64,000 nucleotides of DNA from Protonemura montana (lineage: Eukaryota; Arthropoda; Insecta; Plecoptera; Nemouridae): assembly GCA_947568835.1 (NCBI GenBank), contig OX387606.1, positions 24,789,111 through 24,853,110 on the forward strand, written 5' to 3'. Below the pieces are notes generated by a model, which had not been told where the DNA came from, did not search any database, and saw only the letters and a program-made list of their open reading frames with translations. The translations under genes and the position numbers were made by a program. Below are positions 1 to 12,260 of the stretch, piece after piece. Numbering within the stretch: position 1 is the stretch's first letter; the number at the start of each line of letters is the position of its first letter.

Positions 1-3000
1 GCTTGTGTCAATGTGTGTGTGCTTGTGTCAATGTGTGTGTGCTTGTGTCAATGTGTGTGCTTGTGTCAATGTGTGTGTTTGTGTCAATGTGTGTGTGCTT
101 GTGTCAATGTGTGTGTGCTTGTGTCAATGTGTGTGTGCTTGTGTCAATGTGTGTGTGCTTGTGTCAATGTGTGTGTGCTTGTGTCAATGTGTGTGTGCTT
201 GTGTCAATGTGTGTGTGCTTGTGTCAATGTGTGTGTGCTTGTGTCAATGTGTGTGTGCTTGTGTCAATGTGTGTGTGCTTGTGTCAATGTGTGTGTGCTT
301 GTGTCAATGTGTGTGTGCTTGTGTCAATGTGTGTGTGCTTGTGTCAATGTGTGTGTGCTTGTGTCAATGTGTGTGTGCTTGTGTCAATGTGTGTGCTTGT
401 GTCAATGTGTGTGCTTGTGTCAATGTGTGTGTGCTTGTGTCAATGTGTGTGTGCTTGTGTCAATGTGTGTGTGCTTGTGTCAATGTGTGTGCTTGTGTCA
501 ATGTGTGTGTGCTTGTGTCAATGTGTGTGCTTGTGTCAATGTGTGTGCTTGTGTCAATGTGTGTGTGCTTGTGTCAATGTGTGTGTGCTTGTGTCAATGT
601 GTGTGCTTGTGTCAATGTGTGTGTACTTGTGTCAATGTGTGTGTGCTTGTGTCAATATGTGTGTGCTTGTGTCAATGTGTGTGCTTGTGTCAATGTGTGT
701 GCTTGTGTCAATGTGTGTGTGCTTGTGTCAATGTGTGTGTGCTTGTGTCAATGTGTGTGCTTGTGTCAATGTGTGTGTGCTTGTGTCAATGTGTGTGTGC
801 TTGTGTCAATGTGTGTGCTTGTGTCAATGTTTGTGTGCTTGTGTCAATGTATGTGTGCTTGTGTCAATGTGTGTATGCTTGTGTCAATGTGTGTGTGCTT
901 GTGTCAATGTGTGTGTGCTTGTGTCAATGTGTGTGTGCTTGTGTCAATGTGTGTGTGCTTGTGTCAATGTGTGTGTGCTTGTGTCAATGTGTGTGTGCTT
1001 GTGTCAATGTGTGTGTGCTTGTGTCAATGTGTGTGTGCTTGTGTCAATGTGTGTGTGCTTGTGTCAATGTGTGTGTGCTTGTGTCAATGTGTGTGTGCTT
1101 GTGTCAATGTGTGTGTGCTTGTGTCAATGTGTGTGTGCTTGTGTCAATGTGTGTGTGCTTGTGTCAATGTGTGTGTGCTTGTGTCAATGTGTGTGTGCTT
1201 GTGTCAATGTGTGTGTGCTTGTGTCAATGTGTGTGTGCTTGTGTCAATGTGTGTGCTTGTGTCAATGTGTGTGTGATTGTGTCAATGTGTGTGTGCTTGT
1301 GTCAATGTGTGTGTGCTTGTGTCAATGTGTGTATGCTTGTGTCAATGTATGTGTGCTTGTGTCAATGTGTGTGTGCTTGTGTCAATGTGTGTGTGCTTGT
1401 GTCAATGTGTGTGTGCTTGTGTCAATGTGTGTGTGCTTGTGTCAATGTGTGTGTGCTTGTGTCAATGTGTGTGTGCTTGTGTCAATGTGTGTGTGCTTGT
1501 GTCAATGTGTGTGTGCTTGTGTCAATGTGTGTGCTTGTGTCAATGTGTGTGCTTGTGTCAATGTGTGTGTGCTTGTGTCAATGTGTGTGTGCTTGTGTCA
1601 ATGTGTGTGTGCTTGTGTCAATGTGTGTGTGCTTGTGTCAATGTGTGTGTGCTTGTGTCAATGTGTGTGTGCTTGTGTCAATGTGTGTGTGCTTGTGTCA
1701 ATGTGTGTGTGCTTGTGTCAATGTGTGTGTGCTTGTGTCAATGTGTGTGTGCTTGTGTCAATGTGTGTGCTTGTGTCAATGTGTGTGTGCTTGTGTCAAT
1801 GTGTGTGTGCTTGTGTCAATGTGTGTGTGCTTGTGTCAATGTGTGTGCTTGTATCAATGTGTGTGTGCTTGTGTCAATGTGTATGTGCTTGTGTCAATGT
1901 GTGTGTGCTTGTGTCAATGTGTGTGTGCTTGTGTCAATGTGTGTGCTTGTGTCAATGTGTGTGTGCTTGTGTCAATGTGTGTGTGCTTGTGTCAATGTGT
2001 GTGTGCTTGTGTCAATGTGTGTGTGCTTGTGTCAATGTGTGTGTGCTTGTGTCAATGTGTGTGTGCTTGTGTCAATGTGTGTGTGCTTGTGTCAATGTGT
2101 GTGTGCTTGTGTCAATGTGTGTGTGCTTGTGTCAATGTGTGTGTGCTTGTGTCAATGTGTGTGTGCTTGTGTCAATGTGTGTGCTTGTGTCAATGTGTGT
2201 GTGCTTGTGTCAATGTGTGTGCTTGTGTCAATGTGTGTGTGCTTGTGTCAATGTGTGTGTGCTTGTGTCAATGTGTGTGTGCTTGTGTCAATGTGTGTGT
2301 GCTTGTGTCAATGTGTGTGTGCTTGTGTCAATGTGTGTGTGCTTGTGTCAATGTGTGTGTGCTTGTGTCAATGTGTGTGTGCTTGTGTCAATGTGTGTGT
2401 GCTTGTGTCAATGTGTGTGTGCTTGTGTCAATGTGTGTGTGCTTGTGTCAATGTGTGTGTGCTTGTGTCAATGTGTGTGTGCTTGTGTCAATGTGTGTGT
2501 GCTTGTGTCAATGTGTGTGTGCTTGTGTCAATGTGTGTGTGCTTGTGTCAATGTGTGTGCTTGTGGCAATGTGTGTGTGCTTGTGTCAATGTGTGTGTGC
2601 TTGTGTCAATGTGTGTGTGCTTGTGTCAATGTGTGTGTGCTTGTGTCAATGTGTGTGTGCTTGTGTCAATGTGTGTGTGCTTGTGTCAATGTGTGTGTGC
2701 TTGTGTCAATGTGTGTGTGCTTGTGTCAATGTGTGTGTGCTTGTGTCAATGTGTGTGTGCTTGTGTCAATGTGTGTGTGCTTGTGTCAATGTGTGTGTGC
2801 TTGTGTCAATGTGTGTGTGCTTGTGTCAATGTGTGTGTGCTTGTGTCAATGTGTGTGTGCTTGTGTCAATGTGTGTGTGCTTGTGTCAATGTGTGTGTGC
2901 TTGTGTCAATGTGTGTGTGCTTGTGTCAATGTGTGTGCGCTTGTGTCAATGTGTGTGTGCTTGTGTCAATGTGTTTGTGCTTGTGTCAATGTGTGTGTGC

Positions 3001-4050
3001 TTGTGTCAATGTGTGTGTGCTTGTGTCAATGTGTGTGTGCTTGTGTCAATGTGTGTGTGCTTGTGTCAATGTGTGTGCTTGTGTCAATGTGTGTGCTTGT
3101 GTCAATGTGTGTGTGCTTGTGTCAATGTGTGTGTGCTTGTGTCAATGTGTGTGTGCTTGTGTCAATGTGTGTGTGCTTGTGTCAATGTGTGTGCTTGTGT
3201 CAATGTGTGTGTGCTTGTGTCAATGTGTGTGTGCTTGTGTCAATGTGTGTGTGCTTGTGTCAATGTGTGTGTGCTTGTGTCAATGTGTGTGTGCTTGTGT
3301 CAATGTGTGTGTGCTTGTGTCAATGTGTGTGTGCTTGTGTCAATGTGTGTGTGCTTGTGTCAATGTGTGTGTGCTTGTGTCAATGTGTGTGCTTGTGTCA
3401 ATGTGTGTGTGCTTGTGTCAATGTGTGTGTGCTTGTGTCAATGTGTGTGTGCTTGTGTCAATGTGTGTGTGCTTGTGTCAATGTGTGTGTGCTTGTGTCA
3501 ATGTGTGTGTGCTTGTGTCAATGTGTGTGTGCTTGTGTCAATGTGTGTGTGCTTGTGTCAATGTGTGTGTGCTTGTGTCAATGTGTGTGTGCTTGTGTCA
3601 ATGTGTGTGTGCTTGTGTCAATGTGTGTGTGCTTGTGTCAATGTGTGTGTGCTTGTGTCAATGTGTGTGTGCTTGTGTCAATGTGTGTGTGCTTGTGTCA
3701 ATGTGTGTGTGCTTGTGTCAATGTGTGTGTGCTTGTGTCAATGTGTGTGTGCTTGTGTCAATGTGTGTGCTTGTGTCAATGTGTGTGTGCTTGTGTCAAT
3801 GTGTGTGTGCTTGTGTCAATGTGTGTGTGCTTGTGTCAATGTGTGTGTGCTTGTGTCAATGTGTGTGTGCTTGTGTCAATGTGTGTGCTTGTGTCAATGT
3901 GTGTGCTTGTGTCTATGTGTGTGCTTGTGTCAATGTGTGTGTGCTTGTGTCAATGTGTGTGTGCTTGTGTCAATGTGTGTGTGCTTGTGTCAATGTGTGT
4001 GTGCTTGTGTCAATGTGTGTGCTTGTGTCAATGTGTGTGCTTGTTTGTGC
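1..4050. repeat. 20-bp minisatellite array, about 200 units
   Basis: Head-to-tail copies of GTGTGTGTGCTTGTGTCAAT, interspersed with an 18-bp version that lacks one GT. Point variants are rare (for example 615, 655, 829, 851, 2570 and 2939). The array starts at the window edge, so it continues to the left, and it decays into unique sequence at about 4045. Because neither unit length produces stops, the plus-strand reading frames stay open for up to 1391 codons of Cys/Val-rich nonsense. These are not genes. Confidence 0.97.
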
Positions 4051-5027
4051 GTCAGTTTTGTGTTTGTTTTGATCTTTACTTTCGTGTCTTTGCTTGTGCT
4101 CTCTTCTGTTGCTTTGTCTTGTATCTACAAAGTGTGTTCTTCTTGCCACTCGGCGACTTGCCTCTAAGCGAAGTTTAACTCTGATCTTGGACAGGACATT
4201 TGTTGGAATTAGAATCAATAACGGTTCTTTTCAATGTGCTTAAGCTTAGGTTAGCTCATGTCCCAACTGTGTAGGTATTTGCTGATACGTTTAGTTTTTT
4301 TTTTACAATTTGCGAAATAATGGCTCTTTTTCACACTGTATTTGTAATCTAAATTTGTTTCTGCAAACTCTGCTATCGAGGCAAACAAATGTGGGCCCAA
4401 ATAATTTTGTTTCGGTGAGATTTTCAGGAATTAATCAGAAAGACGGCATAAATTATCGTGATATTTACACATTTTGGCTGCGATTTTTGTACATTTGTAT
4501 TTAAAAAATCTATTGTTTTCCTTTTAAAATTAAATTCACAGGCTCCGATGAAAATACTTAATGTGCTTTTGAATTGAATTTTAATGTTATTTAAGCTGTT
4601 TACCTAATTTTTTAGCAAATAATATAACAATAAAAGAAACGGAACATGCTAAAAATAATAACAGAATATATTTTTCCCTATTCCTATATGAATTTTTCTT
4701 CACTTCAAGCAAGTTGTTTTCAAAATGTAGACAGTTTTCTTTGCAGAAAGTTGATTAGTTTACATTTTTGTTAACTTCTCCCATGCTGCACTTTTTCTCT
4801 AAGCTCGAGTGATGCCCAGAAGAATCAAAAGAACCAAGATTAAGTCAAATAGAGATCGTGATGGGAGTCGAATTTTTCACAGGACTTCATCGCTCACCTG
4901 GATATTGTTCCTGTTTGCTCGGGTGTCACTGTCACAGGTAAGCGAATGCTGGAAGATTGAGTATAGTCAGATTATTTCAGAATTATCAGAATAGTCAGAA
5001 AGCTATTTGATGCATTGTTGGTGCTTG
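4051..5027. other. AT-rich unique sequence, no clear gene
   Basis: No conserved coding pattern apart from the weak candidate exon at 4812-4937. I see no repeat shared with the rest of the window. Confidence 0.5.
4812..4937 (+). CDS. Possible first coding exon (weak)
   Basis: An ATG opens 42 codons: a basic N-terminus (MPRRIKRTKIKS), then a hydrophobic stretch (WILFLFARVSLSQ) ending exactly at a good donor, CACAG|GTAAGC. The hydrophobic part would suit a signal anchor. No partner exon could be identified downstream, and the region to the right is transposon. It could be the 5' end of a gene broken by the nested insertions, or chance. Confidence 0.2.
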
Positions 5028-5400
5028 CAATAGGGAAATCTCATTAAGATTATTATTTAATTATTATCATTGTGTTCAAATACGCGTTTAAAATAAAATC
5101 TGACGTATTTTTTCTTTTTATAATCCGATCATAACTTTTCTATTTCTATTTGTTTTAAGAATGGCTAAAATATGAATTCTCGTGGCGGGATGAAAACGGG
5201 CTGTGATTAACTACACGTAGTTCTGACGTCATTTTGTTGTATCCTTTGCGTTCGCTTCTGTTTCTTGACGTCAGATTTCACTTCATGTCATAATAATAAT
5301 AATAATAATAATAATAATATATTTATTGTCTCGGAGATCGCAGGATATAAGACAGTCAACGAAATAGCAAATTACAAAATTAAAAATTAAAAATAACAAA

Positions 5401-6414
5401 TTATTTTGAATAAAATTCTTGCATTGAATAATAGCATTTTTCTATAAGATACTTCTTCAGAGATAATTTGAATTGATCATATGTTTCAATTAAAAGTAAA
5501 GTCCTTGGCAGCGCATTGTGAAGCTTGCGACCATCATGAATAGGGCCCTTTGTAACATTATTTAATGGTCTTGCTATAAGTAGGTTTCTGGTATTACCAA
5601 CACCAAAAAGGTGTTTGTTTTTGATTACATACAATATGCAGTTAAATATGTACAAGCAAGGTAGGGTAAGTATATTAAATTTGCGAAACAGAGGTCGACA
5701 TGAGTCTTTGTAAAAGATTTCGTCACAAGGATTATAGCTGGCACCTGCCATAAAGCGAATGGCTTTTTTTTGAAGGATAAACAGTCTTTTTGTGTGGGGT
5801 GAATTGCCCCATAACACCACTCCATACTGCAAATAAGATTGGATATAGGAAAAGTATACCATTTTCACTGCCTCAATGTTTGTAATAGCCGATAATCTTC
5901 TAATCAAAAAGCAACTTGATGCGATTTTTGTTGATATGTATTTCACATGGATGTTCCAGTCCAAGTTGTTGGTAATCTTAATGCCTAAAAAGTTGGCATC
6001 GCTAACTTCCTGAACACTTCTTCCTTCGAGACGGATTAGAGGACTAGATGTAATTTTCCTCTTGGCGGGCTTAAATTGCATGAAGACGGTCTTCGAGTTG
6101 TTGAGGAATAACTCGTGTCTCAGGCTGTAGCTCGCCATGCTTTCCACCGCTTGCCTTGCTTTTGCACCCATCTCACCGTGCGCGCCGCTAATCACTTGGG
6201 AGGTGTCATCGGCGTACATGGTAAGTTTTCCGCTTTTCACGCAGTCCGGTAGGTTGTTGATAAATATTATGAACAGTAATGGTGAGATTGTGCTGCCTTG
6301 GGGCAGGCCACAGTTTACAACCACTTCGTCTGATTTAACCAGGGTGTTATTTCCCGAAAGGTAGATAACTTGTTTTCGATCTTTCAAATAAGAGCTAATC
6401 CAGGTGTTCGCCAC
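5401..6414 (-). pseudogene. LINE reverse transcriptase, C-terminal segment
   Basis: This continues the RT after the insertion: the palm motif GLPQGSTISPLLF, the catalytic YADDTS, then the thumb and C-terminal region (QYGVVLWGNSPHTKRLF, ILQKKAIRFMAG, CRPLFRKFNILTLP). The natural stop is at 5401. The catalytic aspartates are intact, so the element was probably young when the hAT-type element hit it. Confidence 0.88.
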
Positions 6415-7065
6415 CAGTGGCGGTTTGTGCATGGGGCACTTGTGGCACGGCCTCCCCAAAAAAAGGAGAGAGAAGGAGAGGTTTTGGGTTTCCTTAAAAG
6501 TTTCCGTTGTAGCTTTTTTATTTCACTCGTAATTCGTAACTACCGGCTGGCAGGCAACCCACGGTCCATTGGTGTCGCGCGGATTGCCGATACAGGTAGG
6601 GCACCGCGGGCAAAAGTGAGGCACGCTGAGGCACCGCGCCGCTTGGAGGTGCTTGAGGGGTGGTCGGAATCGCCGAGGTGTGCTGGGGGGTATGGCTAAA
6701 ACGTCACAGCCACGTCAGAGGGGTGGCACGGTCATGGCACCAAGCATCTACGAGCCGATCGAGATCACGTGACCCGAAGCATACCCGATATTTCACGAAT
6801 GCATTTGCTAGAGGTACCATCGACGCTGGATAAACCCCATTGCTCCTTTCTACATAAAATCCACATTTATATCAGTATATCTATATAAATTTAAATTGCT
6901 TTGAACGCGGGCGAGTTTGCTTGTTTTTTTGTGAGTTTGTTTGAAACTGTGTCGTTATCGTGTGCGCGTGGTTTTGTATTCCAACTGCAAGGTGCGGATT
7001 CTGTTGAGTGTTGTTATAAGTGTTTTTTTGTGCCTCCCACTTTTTTGCCCCACGAACCGCCACTG
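6415..7065. mobile_element. Non-autonomous hAT-type element, 651 bp
   Basis: Terminal inverted repeats begin CAGTGGCGGTT and end AACCGCCACTG. The insertion is flanked by a perfect 8-bp duplication TTCGCCAC (6407-6414 and 7066-7073). The 8-bp duplication and CAGTGGCG termini are typical of hAT elements. There is no transposase coding capacity, so it moved with a helper. It is inserted inside the LINE RT gene. Confidence 0.9.
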
Positions 7066-8926
7066 TTCGCCACACCCGATATTCCCATTGCATTAAGTTT
7101 CTGCAGAAGTTTCACATGATTGATCGTGTCAAAGGCCTTACTATAATCGTACAGTACTCCTATGACCTCTTCATTTCTATCTTGTGCTTCTAGAATGTTA
7201 TTGATGAAAGTATTTATCGCCGAGTTTGTCGACCTCCCTTTCAGGAAACCATGTTGACATTTGGAGAGCAATTCGTGCTTGTTTAGGAAGTGAACGATTC
7301 TAGAGCAAAGTGCCACCTCAAATATTTTCGAGAAAACTGATTGCACTGCTATGGGACGATAGTTTTCTTTGTTCCGGGCGTCACCTTTTTTTAGCAACGG
7401 GATTACTTTGCTTATTTTCAGGTCGGTGGGAAAGTGACCTTGCATGAACGATTCGTTGATGATATGGGTCAGAGGGTTCATGATATATACTCCTACTGAT
7501 TTAAGTATGTAACAAGGTATATCATCGAAGCCTGATGATTTTTTCTTTGTGACTTTATCTAGTATATCAAAGAATTCCTTACCTAGGAGTGGTGAAAGAA
7601 AGATGACATTCTTTGTTGATTGACATTGCACGGGCATGTGTTGTTCTTGGGTTTTTCGTGAGTTTACTAGATTTTTTACCACTTCTTTGAAATACTCATT
7701 AAAGATGTTGGCTACAATCTTTGGATCCCTAACTTCATTGCCGGCTTCTTGTAAAAGGATGTTTTCCCGGGGTTGGAGGCGTTCCTTATTCTGGTTAGAG
7801 TGAATGATGTTCCAGGCCATCCTCCCTTTGTTCTTGGCGTTCCTAATGGCATTTTCATGATGTGCTCGTTTTGTGTGTTCTAGTTTATCACTGTAGTCTT
7901 GTTTAAGTTGATTGTAAGCGTGCTTACCCTCGACGGTGAAGCCTGTTCTTCTTCGCTCCGTGTATAACTCCTTGAAGCGCTCTGACATTGCTAGTAACTC
8001 TGGGGTATACCAGCTGTGTTTGTGGTTCCGTTTGTCTAGGTAAAAACGTTTTCGTTCAATCGGAAAGGCGCGGTTAAAAGCACTGAAAAAAATTTTGGCG
8101 AATTCATTGAATTTGTTGTCCACTGTACTATGGGCGAAAACTGCTTCCCAACTTATTGTGCTGAGATCAAGCATAAAAGACGCAATTTGTCGTTTTGAGA
8201 AGAAACGTTTTGTTACGATTTTAAACTTTGTTCTAACTGTGTCTTCTTTTATTGTGCAGATAACGCTTTTGTGGTCCGCGATCCCTAGGTCCAGTGTTTC
8301 GCAGTGAAGGGTTTGTGTGTCTTCACTGATGTTGGTGAATACATTGTCAATGCAGGTAGCAGAATGATTTGTTATTCGTGTAGGTCCATGAACTCTCATA
8401 TGTAGGCCAAATGAAGAGAACAGGTCCAGAAGGGTTGCTTGGGTTGTACCATTATCTAACATGTTCACGTTAAAATCACCGCACACGATAAGCCTAGTTT
8501 TCTTCCTTGTGAGACGATGCAAAAGACGTTGCAGTTGATTTGTGAAAGTAGTAAAGTTACCCGAAGGAGATCTGTAGACGCACACTAGCACTGTTTCGCC
8601 TTCGCGCCCGTCGTATCTGATGCCCGCGGCTTCGAAGTCCTTTTCAACGCTGAACTGGTCCGTTTCTGCTATCGCAGTGGCCGTGAGGCCATTTTTCATA
8701 TAGATGATAACACCTCCGTTTTTTAGGGTCTTTCGACAGAAAACACTCATCGGTTTATAGCCTTGTAAGCATGTACTGTTTACTTCCTCCTTGAGTAGCC
8801 AATGTTCAGTGAGGCAAATGTAGGATGCCGATATGGGGCCTACAGCTATTTCTAGTCGGTCAATTTTGTTTCGTAGGCACTGTACATTACTGTAGAATAT
8901 TTTTGTGCTTTCGGGGTTTGGTTACA
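7066..8926 (-). pseudogene. LINE endonuclease and N-terminal RT segment
   Basis: The frame is open from the LINE's 5' truncation near 8926; the first ATG is at 8750. Visible pieces are an AP-endonuclease-like domain (ICLTEHWL, then VYRSPSG, CGDFNVNML and GIADHKSVI) and the RT fingers (IPCYILKSVG, KISKVIPLLKKGD, NYRPIAV, CQHGFLKGRST, YDYSKAFDTINH). The frame then runs into the hAT-type insertion after GISGVAN. Cutting the insertion and one target-site copy would rejoin this frame to the downstream RT segment. Confidence 0.88.
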
Positions 8927-9085
8927 AAATGGCGACCCTCGTTTTCGTACGAGATTCAAACGCAAACATTTTAAACAGAGATATTTTATTCAAAGCTGGA
9001 TTTAGAAAAAAATAAAAAAATACGTGTTCCCTAATTTTTCACAAAAAAAAATTGCTTCAAATTTAAAGAGATTTTCCTCTTGTAA

Positions 9086-9317
9086 TTGTTCCTTTATTTC
9101 CATTTTTCTAAAGAACACTCTAAGTATTTAGATATTATGACATATTATGAAGGAGCATGGAGACAGGTCTAAAAATATAAATTAATATTCATCGGTATTT
9201 TCAGTTAATATAATCTTCAGATCCATTCCAGCAGCACAATCTACAGTAGTTTTGAATAAAATTACTTGAAGCTTTAAATTCGTCTAATGTATAAAATGCA
9301 TGGTCAAATGCATGGCA
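9086..9317. other. AT-rich DNA, nothing recognised
   Basis: No open frame, repeat match or structural signal was seen. Confidence 0.5.
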
Positions 9318-10250
9318 TATAAAATGCATCAACCGACCAAAGAACCGTCACCTCTCAGAAATCGATCAAACTTGGTAGGATGATGACCGCATCATTTCTG
9401 TTGTTGACTTGGTTTTTTGTTTGCCTCTGAGTCAAATGGTTCGCCCAGTACGGCCCCGAAACTGCGGGACGGCACTGAATTATTGGGACGCACGCGCCGC
9501 TTTTCTTTCTCAAATTGTGTCGGCTGTTGTTAAGATAGAATTATTGAAAAAAAAAATACTTGAAAAATATTGAAATAATGTTTCATAAAATACAATTAAG
9601 TTAAAAAAAAATCCCCTCCCCCTTTTTATTTTTTCTACCCTTATTACCTTTAAAATTACTATTTTAATTTTCTTGAAAAAATTCTATTTGACAGCTATAA
9701 GTATAAACTCCATTTTCTGAAAGTTTCAGAGTGGGACAGCGAGGAAATTTTGAGATAAAAATTAAAAAGTATCGCCATGTGTAAAAAATCACATGTTTTT
9801 TCATGTGTTTACGCGTATATGGGATAGTCCACACAAAATCAACACATTATTAAACCTGACCAACTTTTATGGGAAACAAAAGTAAGCTTACACATAAAGT
9901 AGGCTTAGAGCAAACGTTCAGTATTGTTTCAACATTTTATCCCAAACCATTCATGCGCAGTAGCAGTCAGAACTTAAACACTTTTCAGTGTTTTGGTTCG
10001 CCTTCCACGACGTTTGGGCTTCTAGCTAACGACCCGTTAAAGATAACGAGAAAATAAAATATACCAACAGAAATCTGAGAAAATTTAGGTAAAGTGAAAC
10101 TGAAAAAAAAAACACATAAAAATATAAAAACTACCCTTAATTTACAAGCATTCCCTAAATTGAAATAAAAACAATTTACCCTACTTTTAACTTAATGGAA
10201 ATTTAACGAAACATCACCAAGGAAATGGTTAAGCTTATCTAAAAGTTTCC
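9318..10250 (+). repeat. Repeat family A, copy 1
   Basis: A roughly 0.93-kb dispersed repeat beginning near ATCAACCGACCAAAGAAC and ending near GGAAATGGTTAAG. It matches 21750-22690 in the same orientation almost end to end, and 15700-16375 in inverted orientation. Internal landmarks include CGCGTATATGGGATAGTCC. It has no protein-coding capacity that I can see. Its class is unknown. Confidence 0.8.
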
Positions 10251-11275
10251 AACACCAAAAACAGCATTGTTCATTAGCGGGAAGAATTCTTTTTCAAAAG
10301 AGTTGGTCGCCTGTTTACACTGCGTTGTGTTAAATTCGATGTATTCTTTTAACCAAGAGCTTTGCTTAAATTTAAGAACTCGATGAATTTTAAGAAGTTT
10401 CAATCCCAAGTCAAGATATTTTTGCAAATATATTTAATGAATTGTGTAGTAGGTTTTATCGTTTAGGTTCGGTACTAGTTTTCTGGCAATTTTTACAAGT
10501 TTAAAGTTCAAGTCTTTCTGGAGAAATCATCTCTTCAGTAATTTTTATATTTTCCGTAGCCACAGGATAATCACTGTATAATTCGTGTGGATTTGTGAAT
10601 ATTCCAAATCTGGCTCTAAAAATTATCCAAATTCAGAGTCTTATGAAATATTATACGACGATTCAGCGTTCTTATCAAAGTCATCTACGCACTTGTTATT
10701 TGCTGATGCGTGACGAGTTGATATCATTGAAACTCCGCCTCGAATACCCTGCTCCATGAATAAGTACACACAGAACAGTTTGGCGTGTTGGAAACACCGG
10801 TTCTCGTTAGATCACCGAAGTTAAGCAACACAGCGCTGAGTCAGGTATTGGATGGGTGACCATCATACACATAACCAGTTCTGTTCAGGAGAGAGGTTGG
10901 AGGGATGAAAGTTAAGCAACACTGCGCTGGGTCAGGTATTGGATGGGTGACCATCATACACATGACCAGTTCTGTTCGGGAGAGAGGTTGGAGGGATGAA
11001 AGTTAGTACAGCAACTTCACTCGCTTTGCTTATCAACCTCTCGACAGCATGGATTTGTGGAGGAATCCTGTTGTTCGTGTTGTACCGTCCTTCGGAAGGG
11101 ACGTTAAGCCGGTGGTCCCCTTGGTCTTCGACAGGAGTAGGCTACGTGCCGGCACCGTGTTTCCCCTCCTCCCTTCTAGGCTAGGTTAGGCTCATCATCA
11201 TCCACTCATTCACCGACGCCATTAGACCAGTGCCACATGGCCAGATGTCGAAACAGTGCGTCGTTAAACACCACA

Positions 11276-11310
<35 letters not shown>

Positions 11311-12260
11311 TGAATAAGTTCATATCAGGATCTGTAAGTAATTCGTGGCGGCAGCCGCTCATCTTAAGAAATGATTGCCAGCTGTAGACCTGGCAATGTA
11401 TATGTCTGCAAGGGATCAAATTTATAATGTTTCATGGATATTTCTCTGAAGCTTTCAAAAATATCTGCTAGCAAGAGCACATCTGTTTCGACATATCAAT
11501 CCTAATATTCGCCTAAATTTTCAATTTTCAATTGACTTCAAACCTTTTTAGCATGTTCATAATCTTCGTCACTAATATGTTCATAGCGAATCGTGTTATA
11601 AAAAGCTGGTTTAGGAGGTAGTTCTGTCTCATCAAATTTTGATTGTGAATCCATATGGATTCACATGTGTATTTTTCATATTTACATGTGTTTTTCCATA
11701 TGTAGTCATATGGAAAAATACCATTACGGAGAAGATGCGCAAATTCTTTATTGTTTTTTAATTTCTGTTTGGTAATTTTAAATTTATCCTCTCCATAGCT
11801 TAAAAAATGTGTAGTGGGTGTTTCAAAAGATGTATTCAAAAATTGAAGGGAGTCGAGAAAACGCAAAGAAATAATCTGGAATGCAACATATTTTTTATTG
11901 TTGTTTAGGGTACATGTGATTTGGGAAAATTTAAATTTTCTTAGTTATTGGATGATAATATGACTATCTTAATTTTTTAAATTGTGAAACAAGACTGAAA
12001 TATGTTTAGCCTGTTTGCAATCGAGATTACACGAGGAATGAGCTGCTCCTGTGTAAATTCCAGACATGTGACAATGATTGCGTACCCTAAATTCATCGAG
12101 ATCCTTCGAGCAAATAAAACATTATTTTGAATTCAGAAAGCTCTGCTCCTCTTCCAGTGTAATAATAATCGGATTATTTTTAATCATTAGCTTTTGCAAC
12201 TCTTCCTCCTCTTTTAAAATGCTTTTAAGGAAGTGAGTAATTGCATCTGATCCTCTGTAC
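10215..12260 (-). pseudogene. Decayed Polinton/Maverick DNA polymerase B
   Basis: Translated in shifting minus-strand frames, this region gives the ordered motifs of the protein-primed type-B polymerase of Polinton/Maverick elements. In order these are LEEEQ near 12120, a histidine-rich RNHCHMSG near 12080, RFLDSLQFLN (about 11866), GIFPYDYI (about 11730), ISDEDYEHAKK (about 11575, shifted frame), LTDPDMNLF (about 11325), GIRGGVSMIS (about 10740), [15 protein letters not shown] (about 10390) and NNAVFG (about 10270). Many stops and frameshifts make it non-functional. The SINE at 10766-11309 interrupts it. No capsid, integrase or ATPase gene of the same element was seen nearby. Confidence 0.82.
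10766..11309 (+). mobile_element. 5S-rRNA-derived SINE with target duplication
   Basis: A complete copy. The head (10780-10865) resembles 5S rRNA (AGATCACCGAAGTTAAGCA, then TTGGATGGGTGACC). A second copy of the 5S-derived unit of about 91 bp follows, then a conserved body (GACGTTAAGCCGGTGGTCCC, GCGTCGTTAAACACCAC) and an (AAT)n tail. It is flanked by the 10-bp duplication ATGAATAAGT (10756-10765 and 11310-11319). It landed inside the Polinton polymerase relic. Confidence 0.9.

Larger units (their letters stand above)
5287..8928 (-). mobile_element. Non-LTR retrotransposon (Jockey/CR1-like), 5'-truncated
   Basis: Minus-strand LINE with an endonuclease followed by reverse transcriptase, and a (TAT/ATT)n tail at its 3' end (5288-5318 on the plus strand). 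It starts just inside the endonuclease domain, and no ORF1 is present, so it was truncated at the 5' end on insertion. A 651-bp hAT-type element plus an 8-bp target duplication interrupts the RT domain. The family assignment (Jockey/CR1 group) rests on domain order and RT motifs. The exact clade would need a phylogeny. Confidence 0.88.
5028..9085. mobile_element. MITE split by a LINE insertion (copy 1)
   Basis: The left part (about 5028-5287) and right part (about 8929-9085) together match the uninterrupted copy at about 33885-34290 in order and orientation. Its termini look like inverted repeats (CAATAGGGAAATC at the left and its complement at the right in copy 2). It contains TGACGTCA-like palindromes. 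The LINE at 5287-8928 sits in its middle, so this MITE is the oldest layer of the nest. Confidence 0.75.

Noticed and set aside
3-4178. Open frames of 931-1391 codons, Cys/Val-rich
   Set aside because: Pure products of the 20-bp repeat, with no stop possible in the unit. No splice sites, domain or codon structure.
10780-10870. A functional 5S rRNA gene
   Set aside because: Only the internal control region resembles 5S. The element has a SINE body, an (AAT)n tail and target duplications.
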